Source: Sphingosinicella soli
GTDB taxonomy: Bacteria > Pseudomonadota > Alphaproteobacteria > Sphingomonadales > Sphingomonadaceae
Direction of reading: 5' to 3'
Assembly: GCF_014199685.1 (NCBI RefSeq)
Contig: NZ_JACHNZ010000001.1
Coordinates: forward strand, 219,347 to 283,346
DNA length: 64,000 bases
A program made the translations under genes and the position numbers. Position 1 is the stretch's first letter. Each line of letters starts with the position of its first letter. Of the stretch, positions 27,382 through 37,345 are shown in pieces. The notes beneath the pieces are model-generated. The model made no database searches and was not told where the DNA came from. It saw only the letters and a program-made list of their open reading frames with translations.

Positions 27382-29132
27382 ATGGCTGTGAACGAAGAGA
27401 AAACCGGAGCGGAGAATCTCATCCAGGCGCTCACCGAACTGGGTGTCGACACCGTGTTCGGCTATCCGGGCGGTGCCGTACTCCCCATCTATGACGCGCT
27501 GTTCCGGCAATCGGTAATCAAGCACGTGCTTGTCCGTCACGAGCAGGCTGCGGTTCATGCGGCCGAAGGCTATGCGCGCTCGACGGGCAAGCCCGGTGTC
27601 GTGCTCGTCACGTCGGGCCCCGGCGCGACCAACGCCGTCACGGGCATTACCGATGCCCTGCTGGATTCCATCCCCGTCGTCGTGCTCACCGGGCAGGTCG
27701 CCACGCACCTTATCGGGTCGGATGCCTTTCAGGAGTGCGACACGGTGGGCATCACGCGCCACTGCTCCAAGCACAACTATCTCGTGAAAGACCCGGAACG
27801 GCTCGCCGATATCATCCACGAGGCATTCCACATCGCCACCTCGGGCCGTCCCGGCCCTGTCGTTATCGACATCCCGAAAGACGTTCAGGTCGCGCGCGCC
27901 GGATACCGGAAGCGCTCGGCGCTTCACAACGGCTACAAGCTGCAACTGAAGGGCGAACTGAAAGACATCGAAGCCGCGGTCGAGATGCTGGCCAAGGCCC
28001 AGCGCCCGATCCTCTACACGGGCGGCGGCGTCATCAATTCGGGCAACGGCGCCTCGCAGTTGCTGCGCGAACTGGCGCGCGTGACGGGCGCGCCTGTCAC
28101 ATCCACACTGATGGGTCTCGGCGCCTTCCCCGCCGCATCGCCGCAGTGGCTCGGCATGCTCGGCATGCACGGCACCTACGAAGCCAATATGGCGATGAAC
28201 GAATGCGACCTGATGGTCTGCATCGGTGCGCGCTTCGACGACCGCGTGACAGGCCGCCTCGACGCTTTCTCGCCGAATTCGAAGAAGATCCACATCGACA
28301 TCGACCGTTCCTCGATCAACAAGAACGTGAAGGCCGACCTCGGCATCGTCGGCGATGTCGGTCATGTGCTCGAAGACATTCTGAAAATCTGGAAATCGCG
28401 GGCGCACACGGCGGTCGATCAGACGGCATGGTTCGCGAAAATCGACGCATGGCGCGAGAAAGACAGCCTCGGCTTCAAGCAGACCGGCAAGGAAATTCTT
28501 CCCCAGCATGCAATCTGGCGCCTTTACGAGGCGACCAAGGCCAAGTCGCCAATCATCACCACCGAAGTCGGCCAGCATCAGATGTGGGCCGCGCAGCACT
28601 TCCATTTCCAAAGCCCGCGCAAGTGGCTTACGTCGGGCGGGCTCGGCACGATGGGCTACGGGCTACCCGCAGCGATCGGCGCGCAGATGGGCAATCCCAA
28701 GGCGCTCGTCATCGATATAGCGGGCGAAGCCTCGATCCTGATGAACATTCAGGAAATGTCCACCGCCGTGCAATACCGCCTGCCGGTGAAGGTGTTCGTG
28801 CTCAACAACGAATATATGGGCATGGTGCGGCAGTGGCAGGAGCTCACCTACGAAAGCCGCTATTCCGAAAGCTACAGCGAGGCGCTTCCCGATTTCGTGA
28901 AGCTCGCGGAGGCTTATGGCTGGAAAGGCATCCGCATCGATGATGTGGACCAGCTCGATGCCGGGATCGCGGAAATGCTGGCTTACGATGGCCCGGTGTT
29001 CGTCGATTGCCGCGTCGCCAAGCTGGAAAACTGCTTTCCGATGATCCCGTCGGGTGCCGCCCATACCGAAATGATGCTCAATGCGTCGCAGGTGAAGGGC
29101 GAACTCGATGAAGACGCGCAGGCGCTCGTCTG

Positions 29133-29133
<1 letters not shown>
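27382..29133 (+). CDS. ilvB: Acetolactate synthase large subunit
   Basis: IlvB (583 residues) is the ThDP/FAD catalytic subunit that starts valine and isoleucine synthesis. FGYPGGAVLPIYD, the catalytic Glu in VRHEQAAVHAAEGYAR, and GLGTMGYGLPAAIGAQ are typical. The ThDP motif reads GEASILMNIQEM instead of the GDGS/A form, a variant common in alphaproteobacterial enzymes. It heads ilvB-ilvN-ilvC; ilvN starts on the last base of its stop (TGATG). Confidence 0.97.
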
Positions 29134-30714
<1,581 letters not shown>

Positions 30715-30746
30715 CACGCTCCGTCACAAGACCATCGGTTGACAGG

Positions 30747-30788
30747 AACGGCGCGCGCGGCACAGGCTGCGCGCGCCGTTTCCCTTTT
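30747..30788 (+). terminator. Intrinsic terminator after ilvC
   Basis: A perfect 12-bp stem (AACGGCGCGCGC at 30747-30758 with its complement at 30769-30780) and a 10-base loop are followed by TCCCTTTT. It lies between ilvC and the YceI gene, so the latter probably has its own promoter or is expressed by read-through. Confidence 0.75.
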
Positions 30789-30802
30789 CAGGAGCCATTG
30801 CC

Positions 30803-31408
30803 ATGAAAGCCCAGCTTGTCGCGCTTGCCCTCGTCGGCCTCGCCGCCCCCGCATTTGCCCAAGGCCAGCCGGGCGCCGAAGCCGCTGCGAAGGTCGTTGC
30901 CGGCACATACACGGTCGATACCGATCATACGCAGGTCGCCTGGAGCCTCGATCACCTCGGCTTCAACGTCTACTACGGCATCTTCGGCGGCACCACGGGG
31001 ACGCTGACGCTGGATCCTGCGAAGCCCCAGTCCGCAGTCGTGTCACTCACCATTCCGATCGATCAGGTGGCGACGACGAGCGAGAAATTGAACGAGCACC
31101 TGAAAAGCGCCGATTTCTTCGACACGGCGAAGTTTCCGAATGCGACCTTTAAGTCCACCAGCGTCGTCGTCACCGGCCTCTCGGCCAAGATCACCGGCGA
31201 CCTGACGATCAAGGGCATCACGAAGCCGGTTGTTCTCGACGCGCGCTTCTCCGGCGCCGGACCGAACCCGATGAGCAAGATCGAAACCGTGGGGTTCGAG
31301 GCTCAAACAAGCATCAAGCGCAGCGACTACGGCATCACTTATGCGCTTCCCGTGCTTGGCGACGAGATCACCTTGAACATCACGGCCGCTTTCGAACGGC
31401 GTCCCTGA
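30803..31408 (+). CDS. YceI family periplasmic protein
   Basis: A 201-residue secreted protein with a clear signal peptide (LVALALVGLAAPAFA) and a single YceI lipocalin-like barrel: GTYTVDTDHTQVAWSLDHLGF, KSADFFDTAKFPNATFKST, LTIKGITKPVVLDARF. Such proteins bind isoprenoid-type lipids, including polyprenyl-quinone-like ligands. A ribosome site (CAGGAG) lies 8 bp before the ATG. The physiological role is unknown. Confidence 0.93.
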   Translation: MKAQLVALALVGLAAPAFAQGQPGAEAAAKVVAGTYTVDTDHTQVAWSLDHLGFNVYYGIFGGTTGTLTLDPAKPQSAVVSLTIPIDQVATTSEKLNEHLKSADFFDTAKFPNATFKSTSVVVTGLSAKITGDLTIKGITKPVVLDARFSGAGPNPMSKIETVGFEAQTSIKRSDYGITYALPVLGDEITLNITAAFERRP

Positions 31409-31417
31409 CGCGTTTTG

Positions 31418-31426
31418 TGTCGGACA
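31418..31426. promoter_or_regulatory. Candidate upstream activator half-site, PEP-CTERM gene
   Basis: TGTCGGACA, a near-palindrome 73 bp upstream of the sigma-54 -24 element. Similar TGTCG-containing words stand before the other two sigma-54 sites of the window (32291 and 44975). Speculative. Confidence 0.25.
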
Positions 31427-31498
31427 AACTTACATAACCAATATGGTTAACGGTTTGTTAACTATTGTCTTTACTGGAAAACCCGCAATCGCCAATTC

Positions 31499-31514
31499 TG
31501 GCACCGTCCTTGCT
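31499..31514 (+). promoter_or_regulatory. Sigma-54 (-24/-12) promoter of the PEP-CTERM cargo gene
   Basis: TGGCACCGTCCTTGCT matches the RpoN consensus TGGCAC-N5-TTGCW with the exact 10-base spacing between GG and GC. Expected transcription start is near 31525, giving a leader of about 29 bases with AGAGGA as ribosome site. Sigma-54-dependent control of PEP-CTERM genes by a PrsR-type activator is known for XrtA systems. Confidence 0.75.
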
Positions 31515-31553
31515 TTTGTTAAGCCCAACACGGTTTAACCAGAGGATTATGTC

Positions 31554-32222
31554 ATGAAATACGCGATTGCTTTTGCCGCCATGCTCGCTTCCACCGGCGC
31601 ATCCGCCGCAGTCATCACCTCGTCGGTGGGCGGCGTTCCCGTTGGCGCCAACGTGTACGAGAGCTTCGATGCCATCGGCCCCGGCGGCACGACGGCGAGC
31701 GGTATCACCGTTTCGTTCGCAGGAACGGGCGCCGGCACGGCGTCACTCCCGAACGTGTCGGGACAGTATGCCGCACCCTTCATTTCGGGCGGCAACGGTG
31801 CGCTGTTCGGGAACGCGCAGGCTGATGGTCAGGATGCTACGCAGTATCTCACGACCGGCATCGGCACCGTCACGCTCGATCTGGGCGACTCTCATCAGTA
31901 TTTCGGGATCCTTTGGGGTTCGGTCGATACCTACAATTCGCTTACCTTCTACGACGGCAACACACTCCTGTTCACGTATTCAGGGTCTGATGTTGCTGCT
32001 GCCGCAAACGGCGATCAGGGCGCGGCGGGCACCTATTATGTGAACATCAATTCGGACACCGCCTTCAACAAAGTCGTCGCCTCCAGCTCGAGCTACGCGT
32101 TCGAGTTCGATAACGTAGCGCTCGCTCACGATCCGATCACCGATGTGCCGGAGCCCGGCATGCTCGCACTGTTCGGTCTCGGCGCGATCGGTCTTGCGGC
32201 AACCCGTCGCCGCAAAGTCTAA
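31554..32222 (+). CDS. PEP-CTERM sorting domain protein (exosortase cargo)
   Basis: A 222-residue secreted protein with a signal peptide (residues 1-19, cleavage after ASA), a Gly/Thr/Ser/Asn-rich beta-type body, and a C-terminal PEP-CTERM tripartite signal: VPEPG at residue 198, a hydrophobic helix, and a terminal RRRK cluster. XrtA should cut near the PEP motif and release or anchor the protein at the surface. The gene lies about 14 kb from the xrtA operon in the same window. It is preceded by a sigma-54 promoter and followed by an intrinsic terminator, so it is monocistronic. Confidence 0.92.
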   Translation: MKYAIAFAAMLASTGASAAVITSSVGGVPVGANVYESFDAIGPGGTTASGITVSFAGTGAGTASLPNVSGQYAAPFISGGNGALFGNAQADGQDATQYLTTGIGTVTLDLGDSHQYFGILWGSVDTYNSLTFYDGNTLLFTYSGSDVAAAANGDQGAAGTYYVNINSDTAFNKVVASSSSYAFEFDNVALAHDPITDVPEPGMLALFGLGAIGLAATRRRKV

Positions 32223-32243
32223 AAAAGATCAGAACTAGGGTGG

Positions 32244-32272
32244 AAAGGGCGGCCTTCGGGTCGCCCTTTTTC
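32244..32272 (+). terminator. Intrinsic terminator after the PEP-CTERM gene
   Basis: AAAGGGCGGCC, a TTCG tetraloop and GGTCGCCCTTTT form a stable stem with one mismatch, followed by a T-run. Confidence 0.85.
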
Positions 32273-32290
32273 GTTATGGCGGCAACGGTT

Positions 32291-32299
32291 TGTCGCGCA
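32291..32299. promoter_or_regulatory. Candidate upstream activator half-site, small secreted protein
   Basis: TGTCGCGCA, 81 bp upstream of the -24 element at 32372, resembles TGTCGGACA before the PEP-CTERM gene. Speculative. Confidence 0.2.
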
Positions 32300-32371
32300 T
32301 TTTTACAGTTCCGTGATGGTATGAGCCGCCTTAACCATCGAACCGGTTGATCCGGCTTGCGGCGGAAGCGC

Positions 32372-32387
32372 TGGCATCACTTTTGCA
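32372..32387 (+). promoter_or_regulatory. Sigma-54 (-24/-12) promoter of the small secreted protein
   Basis: TGGCATCACTTTTGCA has the invariant GG and GC elements at the correct 10-base spacing and differs from the consensus only at C of the -24 box. Expected start near 32398, 25 bases before the ATG. Confidence 0.68.
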
Positions 32388-32422
32388 TTTGATACTGTGC
32401 AAGACAGTGAGGGAAACCGGCA

Positions 32423-32701
32423 ATGATCGTACGTTATGGCATCGCAGCTCTGGCCATCCTGCTTGCGGCGACACCCGTGGCGGCTGAACCCGTGGAGAAC
32501 GGCTCGGAAGTTGCCGCCCTCCTCACGGATCTGGGCGGTCGTTGCTGGGCCGTGGACATCAACGGCACGATCCTCGATGCCGACGCAATGGCGCAGATCG
32601 ACGGACCCATCGACGTTGAACTCGAATGCGTGATCAGCGAGATCAAACCGGCATCGGCCAATGCGAGCAACAAGGTGCCGCTGCCCGCGAATATCATCTG
32701 A
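32423..32701 (+). CDS. Small secreted protein, unknown family
   Basis: A 92-residue protein with a signal peptide (hydrophobic residues 5-20, cleavage after VAA). The mature part of about 70 residues carries two Cys (41 and 69), a possible disulfide, and short beta-like segments (GRCWAVDINGTILDA). GAGGGA precedes the ATG. Sharing a promoter type with the neighbouring PEP-CTERM gene suggests co-regulation, but it has no PEP-CTERM signal itself. No family recognised. Confidence 0.72.
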   Translation: MIVRYGIAALAILLAATPVAAEPVENGSEVAALLTDLGGRCWAVDINGTILDADAMAQIDGPIDVELECVISEIKPASANASNKVPLPANII

Positions 32702-32752
32702 TCCTGTTCAGGGCTGGACAAATCCGGCAGCTTGCAACATAGACCTGTGCAT

Positions 32753-32824
32753 ATGAAACGGCACGACAGCCTTGATTCAACCCGGCGCACCCTGCTTGCG
32801 CTCCTTCGACTTACGCGCCCTTAG
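32753..32824 (+). CDS. Leucine-rich leader peptide of leuA
   Basis: A 23-residue frame that starts with ATG at 32753 and ends in TAG at 32822. Six residues are leucine, five of them inside codons 14-20 (LLALLRL), directly before the stop. The stop lies inside the first of several mutually exclusive hairpins that lead to leuA. This is the layout of a classical attenuation leader that senses charged tRNA(Leu). It is too short for ordinary gene calling, and no strong ribosome site is visible, which is its weakest point. Confidence 0.65.
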   Translation: MKRHDSLDSTRRTLLALLRLTRP

Positions 32825-32912
32825 GCGCGCGGGTTTCGCTGTCTGGCGCTTTTGACGCGCCGCCGCCTAAGGGTCTCGATCGAACCGAACCGCAAAGGTT
32901 CGCTCCCGTTTT
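32814..32912 (+). promoter_or_regulatory. Candidate leuA attenuator (alternative hairpins)
   Basis: Segment 1: CGCGCC/GGCGCG stem at 32814-32829 over the leader stop codon. An alternative 10-bp perfect pairing joins CCCTTAGGCG (32818-32827) with CGCCTAAGGG (32864-32873); GGCGCG can also pair with CGCGCC at 32856-32861. GGCGC/GCGCC (32845-32849 with 32857-32861) forms a local stem. A last hairpin CGAACC-GCAAA-GGTTCG (32886-32902) is followed by CTCCCGTTTT and could be the terminator, although its T-run is short. Ribosome stalling on the Leu codons would disrupt the first structures. Confidence 0.6.
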
Positions 32913-32934
32913 CCAGAGATTTTGAAGGTGTGCC

Positions 32935-34491
32935 ATGTCCAGCCAGAACTACGTGAAGATTTTCGATACCACCCTGCGCGACGGCGAGCAGTCCCCCGGC
33001 TGCTCGATGAACCTCGCCGAAAAGCTGCGCATTGCCGAACAGCTCGAAGCCTTGGGCGTCGATATTATCGAAGCCGGTTTCGCCATCGCCTCCGATGGTG
33101 ATTTCGAAGCCGTTCAGGCCGTTGCCCGTCAGGCGAAAACAGCAACGATTGCAAGCCTCGCGCGCGCCGCGACGGGCGACATCGATCGCGCATGGGCCGC
33201 GCTGAAGGATGCGAAGAATCCCCGCATCCACACGTTCATCGCCACCTCGCCGCTCCACATGCGCGTCAAGCTGGAGATGGAGCCCGAAGCAGTTCTGGAG
33301 AAAATCCGCGCCTCCGTAAGCCACGCGCGCAACCTCTGCGGTGATGTCGAATGGTCGGCGGAAGACGCAACCCGCAGCGATCTCGATTTTCTGTGCCGCG
33401 CGGTCGAAACCGCGATCCGTGCCGGCGCATCGACGATCAATCTGCCCGACACGGTCGGCTACGCGACGCCCGAAACCTACGGCGCCATGTTTCGCGACGT
33501 CATCTCCCGCGTGCCGGATGCCGACAAGGCGATCTTCTCCACCCACTGTCATAACGACCTCGGCCTCGCCGTCGCGAACACTCTGGCGGCGGTTTCGGGC
33601 GGGGCACGCCAGGTGGAATCGACGATCAACGGCATCGGCGAGCGTGCGGGCAACGCCGCGCTCGAGGAAATCGCGATGGCGCTGCGCGTCCGCAACGACG
33701 TGATGCCCTATGCCACCGGCGTGAACACGCGCGAGATCACGCGCGCCTCGCGGCTCGTATCGGCCGTCACCGGCTTCCAGGTACAGCCCAACAAGGCGAT
33801 CGTCGGCGCCAACGCCTTCGCGCATGAAAGCGGCATCCATCAGGACGGCATGCTGAAGGACGCGAGCACCTACGAGATCATGACACCGGAATCGGTCGGC
33901 CTTTCCGAATCCAGTCTCGTCATGGGCAAGCACTCGGGCCGCCACGCCTTCCGCCAGAAACTTGAGGAATTGGGCTACAAGCTCGGCGACAACGAGTTTC
34001 AGGATGCCTTCAAGCGCTTCAAGGATCTCGCCGACGCCAAGAAGCACGTCTACGACGAAGACATTGTCGCGCTGGTCGACGACGAGACGATACGCGACAA
34101 TCAGGTGATCCAGTTCAGGGAGCTGGAGATTTATTGCGGCTCCCACGGTCCGCAGCGCGCCATCCTGACGCTCGCGGTAGAGGGCGAAGAACAGACCGTC
34201 ACCACCCGCGGCAACGGGCCGATCGACGCCGTGTTCAAGGCCATGCGCAAGATCGTGCCTCACGACGATGCGCAACTCACGCTCTACGAGGTTCACGCCG
34301 TCACCGAAGGCACCGACGCGCAGGCGACGGTCAGCGTCGTGCTTTCCGAAGATGGTCGCACAGTGCGCGGCACGGGCGCCCATGTCGATACGATGGTCGC
34401 CTCCGCGAAGGCCTACGCGAACGCGCTGAACAAGCTGATCGTGAAGCGCGGACGCAGCGAGCTTCCGGCCGTTGCCCGCACGGGTCACTGA
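32935..34491 (+). CDS. leuA: 2-Isopropylmalate synthase
   Basis: LeuA (518 residues) performs the first step of leucine synthesis. [18 protein letters not shown] and the metal site [16 protein letters not shown] are diagnostic for the catalytic TIM barrel; [10 protein letters not shown] lies in the linker. The C-terminal leucine-sensing domain (from about residue 395) ends with [13 protein letters not shown]. It is preceded by a Leu-rich leader peptide and alternative hairpins, so it is probably under attenuation as well as feedback inhibition. Confidence 0.97.
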   Translation: MSSQNYVKIFDTTLRDGEQSPGCSMNLAEKLRIAEQLEALGVDIIEAGFAIASDGDFEAVQAVARQAKTATIASLARAATGDIDRAWAALKDAKNPRIHTFIATSPLHMRVKLEMEPEAVLEKIRASVSHARNLCGDVEWSAEDATRSDLDFLCRAVETAIRAGASTINLPDTVGYATPETYGAMFRDVISRVPDADKAIFSTHCHNDLGLAVANTLAAVSGGARQVESTINGIGERAGNAALEEIAMALRVRNDVMPYATGVNTREITRASRLVSAVTGFQVQPNKAIVGANAFAHESGIHQDGMLKDASTYEIMTPESVGLSESSLVMGKHSGRHAFRQKLEELGYKLGDNEFQDAFKRFKDLADAKKHVYDEDIVALVDDETIRDNQVIQFRELEIYCGSHGPQRAILTLAVEGEEQTVTTRGNGPIDAVFKAMRKIVPHDDAQLTLYEVHAVTEGTDAQATVSVVLSEDGRTVRGTGAHVDTMVASAKAYANALNKLIVKRGRSELPAVARTGH

Positions 34492-34523
34492 CGGCTGACG
34501 GCTGAACGCTGATTTCCGGCATC

Positions 34524-34550
34524 CGGGCGGGCGCATGCTTGCGCCGCCCG
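34524..34550 (+). terminator. GC-rich hairpin after leuA
   Basis: CGGGCGGGCGCA and TGCGCCGCCCG form an 11-bp stem with one bulged G and a 4-base loop. No T-run follows, so it is at best a weak or factor-assisted terminator. Confidence 0.4.
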
Positions 34551-34573
34551 CGATCTCATGGTTACCACCGGCC

Positions 34574-35677
34574 ATGTCGTTGGGGTCGCGCATCAAAATC
34601 TGTCTCGCGTTTCTGATTGCGGCGGCGGCCCTCCCCGCTTCGGCAGGTACGGTCGCGCGCTTTCAGGACGAGCGCCTCGCTTTGTATACGGAAAACGGCG
34701 ACGCCCGCGTTCTGAAGCGCAGCGACCTCACACCGCTCCTTCGCGGCAGGCCGGACTGGTCCGTTACGGCGGATATCGCGGCGCTCGGCAAGGCCGAGAA
34801 CAAGTCTTGGCATCTTGTCGATGCCGATTGCCTGCCGCCGACGTTCGAGCGTTGCCTGCTATTCCTTGCAGAAGCCGGACGGCCGGGCGTCGCACTGCGC
34901 GAATACAGTACGCAGGCGGGCGGCTTCGTCCCTAACGGCTTTGCGCTCCCGCCGGGGCCGACGCAGGCGATCTGGTACGATGACAGCCGTATCCTCGTCG
35001 CCGCCAACACCGGGCCGGGATCTCTGACGCGTGCAGGAGTTCCTCGCCTGCTCAAGCTCTGGACGCGCGGGCAGCCCGTTTACGGGGCAACGACGATCCT
35101 CGCCGCTCCGCTCGACACGCACGGCATCCGCCCCTTCTTCTCGCTGTCGGGCGGCGGTCTCTTCCATGCCGCGGAGGTGACGACGGCAACCGGCGATTTC
35201 GAGCTTTATCATTTCGGCTGGGGGCAGAACTTCCGGCGCTCACAGCTTCCCGCCGACGCGCGGTTGCTCGATTTCTTCCAGGGCCGCGCCATCGCCGTGC
35301 TGGGAGACCGCGGCTGGATGACCGCGCAGGGCCGGCAACCGCCGGGCAGCCTTGTCGCCTATCCGATGGCCCCGCTCCTCGGTCCTGCCAGCGAGACGCT
35401 GCCGGAACTTGCCTACACGCCGCCTGCGGGCTTCCGCATCATCGGTGCCAAGGCAGGTCGGGATACGCTTTACGTCCACCTGCGCGGCGCAGCGGGGGAC
35501 CGGCTGGTTTCGATGCGGAAAGGCGCGCCGAGTTGGCCCGCTGCAAATATCGCACTGCCTTCGACGGGGCCGTTCGAACTTGTCGCGGCCAGCGACCTTG
35601 CAGACGTCGCCCTTGTTGCCGGTGGCGGGGTATTTCATGTTGTAGGCCGGGGGCGAACGCGTACCATCACACCATGA
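34574..35677 (+). CDS. Propeller-only relative of S9A prolyl oligopeptidase
   Basis: A 367-residue secreted protein (signal peptide residues 7-24). The mature sequence follows the N-terminal part of prolyl oligopeptidases: DIAALGKAENKSWHL, DCLPPTFERCLLFLAE, REYSTQAGGFVPNGFALP, TGPGSLTRAGVPRLLKLWTRG. Family enzymes run on to about 680-700 residues with a C-terminal alpha/beta-hydrolase carrying Ser-Asp-His. Here the gene stops after the propeller, and the next frame encodes an unrelated membrane protein overlapping by 4 bp. It cannot be a peptidase alone; a binding or scaffold role is inferred. An upstream in-frame start at 34535 falls in a hairpin and was not used. Confidence 0.78.
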   Translation: MSLGSRIKICLAFLIAAAALPASAGTVARFQDERLALYTENGDARVLKRSDLTPLLRGRPDWSVTADIAALGKAENKSWHLVDADCLPPTFERCLLFLAEAGRPGVALREYSTQAGGFVPNGFALPPGPTQAIWYDDSRILVAANTGPGSLTRAGVPRLLKLWTRGQPVYGATTILAAPLDTHGIRPFFSLSGGGLFHAAEVTTATGDFELYHFGWGQNFRRSQLPADARLLDFFQGRAIAVLGDRGWMTAQGRQPPGSLVAYPMAPLLGPASETLPELAYTPPAGFRIIGAKAGRDTLYVHLRGAAGDRLVSMRKGAPSWPAANIALPSTGPFELVAASDLADVALVAGGGVFHVVGRGRTRTITP

Positions 35678-36438
35678 AGCCACCCGCTCCGCTCGATCTC
35701 GTCGCCGCAATCCGGCTCGCGCTTTCTATTTTCTGGGCCCAGTTTGCGCCGATCATCTTTCTCGGCCTCCTTTTCCTGACGCTCCCGGCGGTCGCGCTGC
35801 GGACGCTCAGCATCGCCACGGAAGCAGCACCGGATCCCGCGCTCGGCACCATTGTCGAAACGCTGCGCTGGATGCTGGTGATGATCTTCCTCTGCGCCGT
35901 GACCGGAGGCGTGCTCGCCCGCAACCGCGATCCGCGCGCGTTCATGAAGGCGGGTCTGCGTGGACTTCAGCCGGGGTTGGTCGTCGCGCTGACGATCGGC
36001 ATCGGCCTCATGACACTACGCATCGTGCTTTTACTCGCCTCACGGATGCTTCAGCTCGGGCAGATGAGTTCGCTGCTGTTCATAGTTGCCTGCATCGCGG
36101 CCTTCGCCGTTTGGGCGCTCGCCGTTCCGGCTGCCCTCAGCGAGCGGCTCTGGCCGATGGCTGCACTTCGGCGCGCGGCGGAACTCTCGAAGGGCAGCCG
36201 CTGGCAGCTGTCCGCGCTGTGCATCGTCATCATGCTCGCCTTGACGCCGGCGATCATGGTCGTCCGCTTCGCCGTCTTTCATTCCGCGCAAACGCCGCAT
36301 CAGGTTGCCGCGATCGTGCAGTCGATGACGATCACCTCCCCCGCGCTGTGGATCGTGCAGCTTTCCACGCTGCTGATCTACAGCCTGCTGTCGGTGGTGC
36401 CGGTTGCGATCTATCTGACTCTCGCGAGCCGCCGATAG
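35674..36438 (+). CDS. Multi-pass membrane protein, unknown family
   Basis: A 254-residue integral membrane protein with about six hydrophobic helices (residues 15-40, 65-85, 100-120, 128-155, 180-205, 225-250). The ATG overlaps the stop of the propeller protein (ATGA), so the two are probably made together. The pattern resembles glycerophosphoryl-diester/DUF-type six-helix proteins, but I cannot name a family. A bidirectional terminator follows. Confidence 0.75.
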   Translation: MKPPAPLDLVAAIRLALSIFWAQFAPIIFLGLLFLTLPAVALRTLSIATEAAPDPALGTIVETLRWMLVMIFLCAVTGGVLARNRDPRAFMKAGLRGLQPGLVVALTIGIGLMTLRIVLLLASRMLQLGQMSSLLFIVACIAAFAVWALAVPAALSERLWPMAALRRAAELSKGSRWQLSALCIVIMLALTPAIMVVRFAVFHSAQTPHQVAAIVQSMTITSPALWIVQLSTLLIYSLLSVVPVAIYLTLASRR

Positions 36439-36472
36439 AAAAAGGGCGCCACCTTCCGGCAGCGCCCTTTTT
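36439..36472. terminator. Bidirectional intrinsic terminator
   Basis: AAAAAGGGCGC and GCGCCCTTTTT form a perfect 11-bp stem around a 12-base loop between the convergent membrane-protein gene and rpsD. A-run on one side and T-run on the other let it work on both strands. Confidence 0.9.
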
Positions 36473-36490
36473 CCTGAAATCTTGCCCGGT

Positions 36491-37105
36491 TTAGCGCGAG
36501 TAGAACTCGACGACGAGGTTCGGTTCCATGCGGACCGCATAGGGCACCTCATCAAGCGTCGGCACGCGCACATAAGTCGCCTTGCCGTCGCCGTCGATCG
36601 AAACATACTCGGGGATCTCGCGCTCGCTGAGGCCCTGCGCTTCGAGCACCAGCGCCATTTCCTGCGCCTTTTTGCGCAGCGACAGCACGTCGTTCGGCTT
36701 CACGCGGCGGCTGGCGATGTTGCACTTCTCGCCGTTCACTTCGATATGGCCGTGGTTCACGATCTGGCGCGCGGCGAAGATCGTTGGCGCCCACTTCGCA
36801 CGGTACACGACCATGTCCAGGCGCTGTTCAAGCAGGCCGATCAGGTTCTGCGAGGTATCGCCTTTCATGCGGACGGCTTCTTCGTAAACTTTGCGGAACT
36901 GCTTCTCGGTGACGTCGCCGTAATAGCCCTTGAGCTTCTGCTTGGCGCGGAGCTGGATGCCGAAGTCGGAGATCTTGCTCTTGCGGCGCTGACCATGCTG
37001 ACCGGGGCCGTACTCGCGCTTGTTGACCGGGCTCTTCGGACGACCCCAGATATTCTCGCCCATGCGGCGATCGAGCTTGTACTTTGCACTGCTGCGCTTC
37101 GACAT
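36491..37105 (-). CDS. rpsD: 30S ribosomal protein S4
   Basis: S4 (204 residues) is a primary 16S rRNA binding and assembly protein. The N-terminal [33 protein letters not shown] and the S4 RNA-binding domain ([32 protein letters not shown]) are diagnostic. There is no Cys4 cluster, so it is the zinc-free form. Here it stands alone rather than in an alpha operon, as in many alphaproteobacteria. The start at 37105 fits the family; a longer in-frame extension does not. Confidence 0.97.
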   Translation of the reverse strand: MSKRSSAKYKLDRRMGENIWGRPKSPVNKREYGPGQHGQRRKSKISDFGIQLRAKQKLKGYYGDVTEKQFRKVYEEAVRMKGDTSQNLIGLLEQRLDMVVYRAKWAPTIFAARQIVNHGHIEVNGEKCNIASRRVKPNDVLSLRKKAQEMALVLEAQGLSEREIPEYVSIDGDGKATYVRVPTLDEVPYAVRMEPNLVVEFYSR

Positions 37106-37345
37106 GCGCCATCCTTTCAATTCGCGTTCAAAAATGCCCGGAACCGCACCATCCTGCCATTCACAGAATGCGGCACCTGCTTCACCGGACGTGCAGGGCC
37201 AATTGCGAAGGCGCGCGTTTAGCTGTGCCAACCAATTGAGTCAACGCATTTGCGCCGCCTCAAATGCCGGAAAGGACGTCAGGGGGGCTTGCAATCGTTT
37301 CACGATGCAAAGATAGTTTCGGCGAAGCAATGATGGGGGCTGAAT

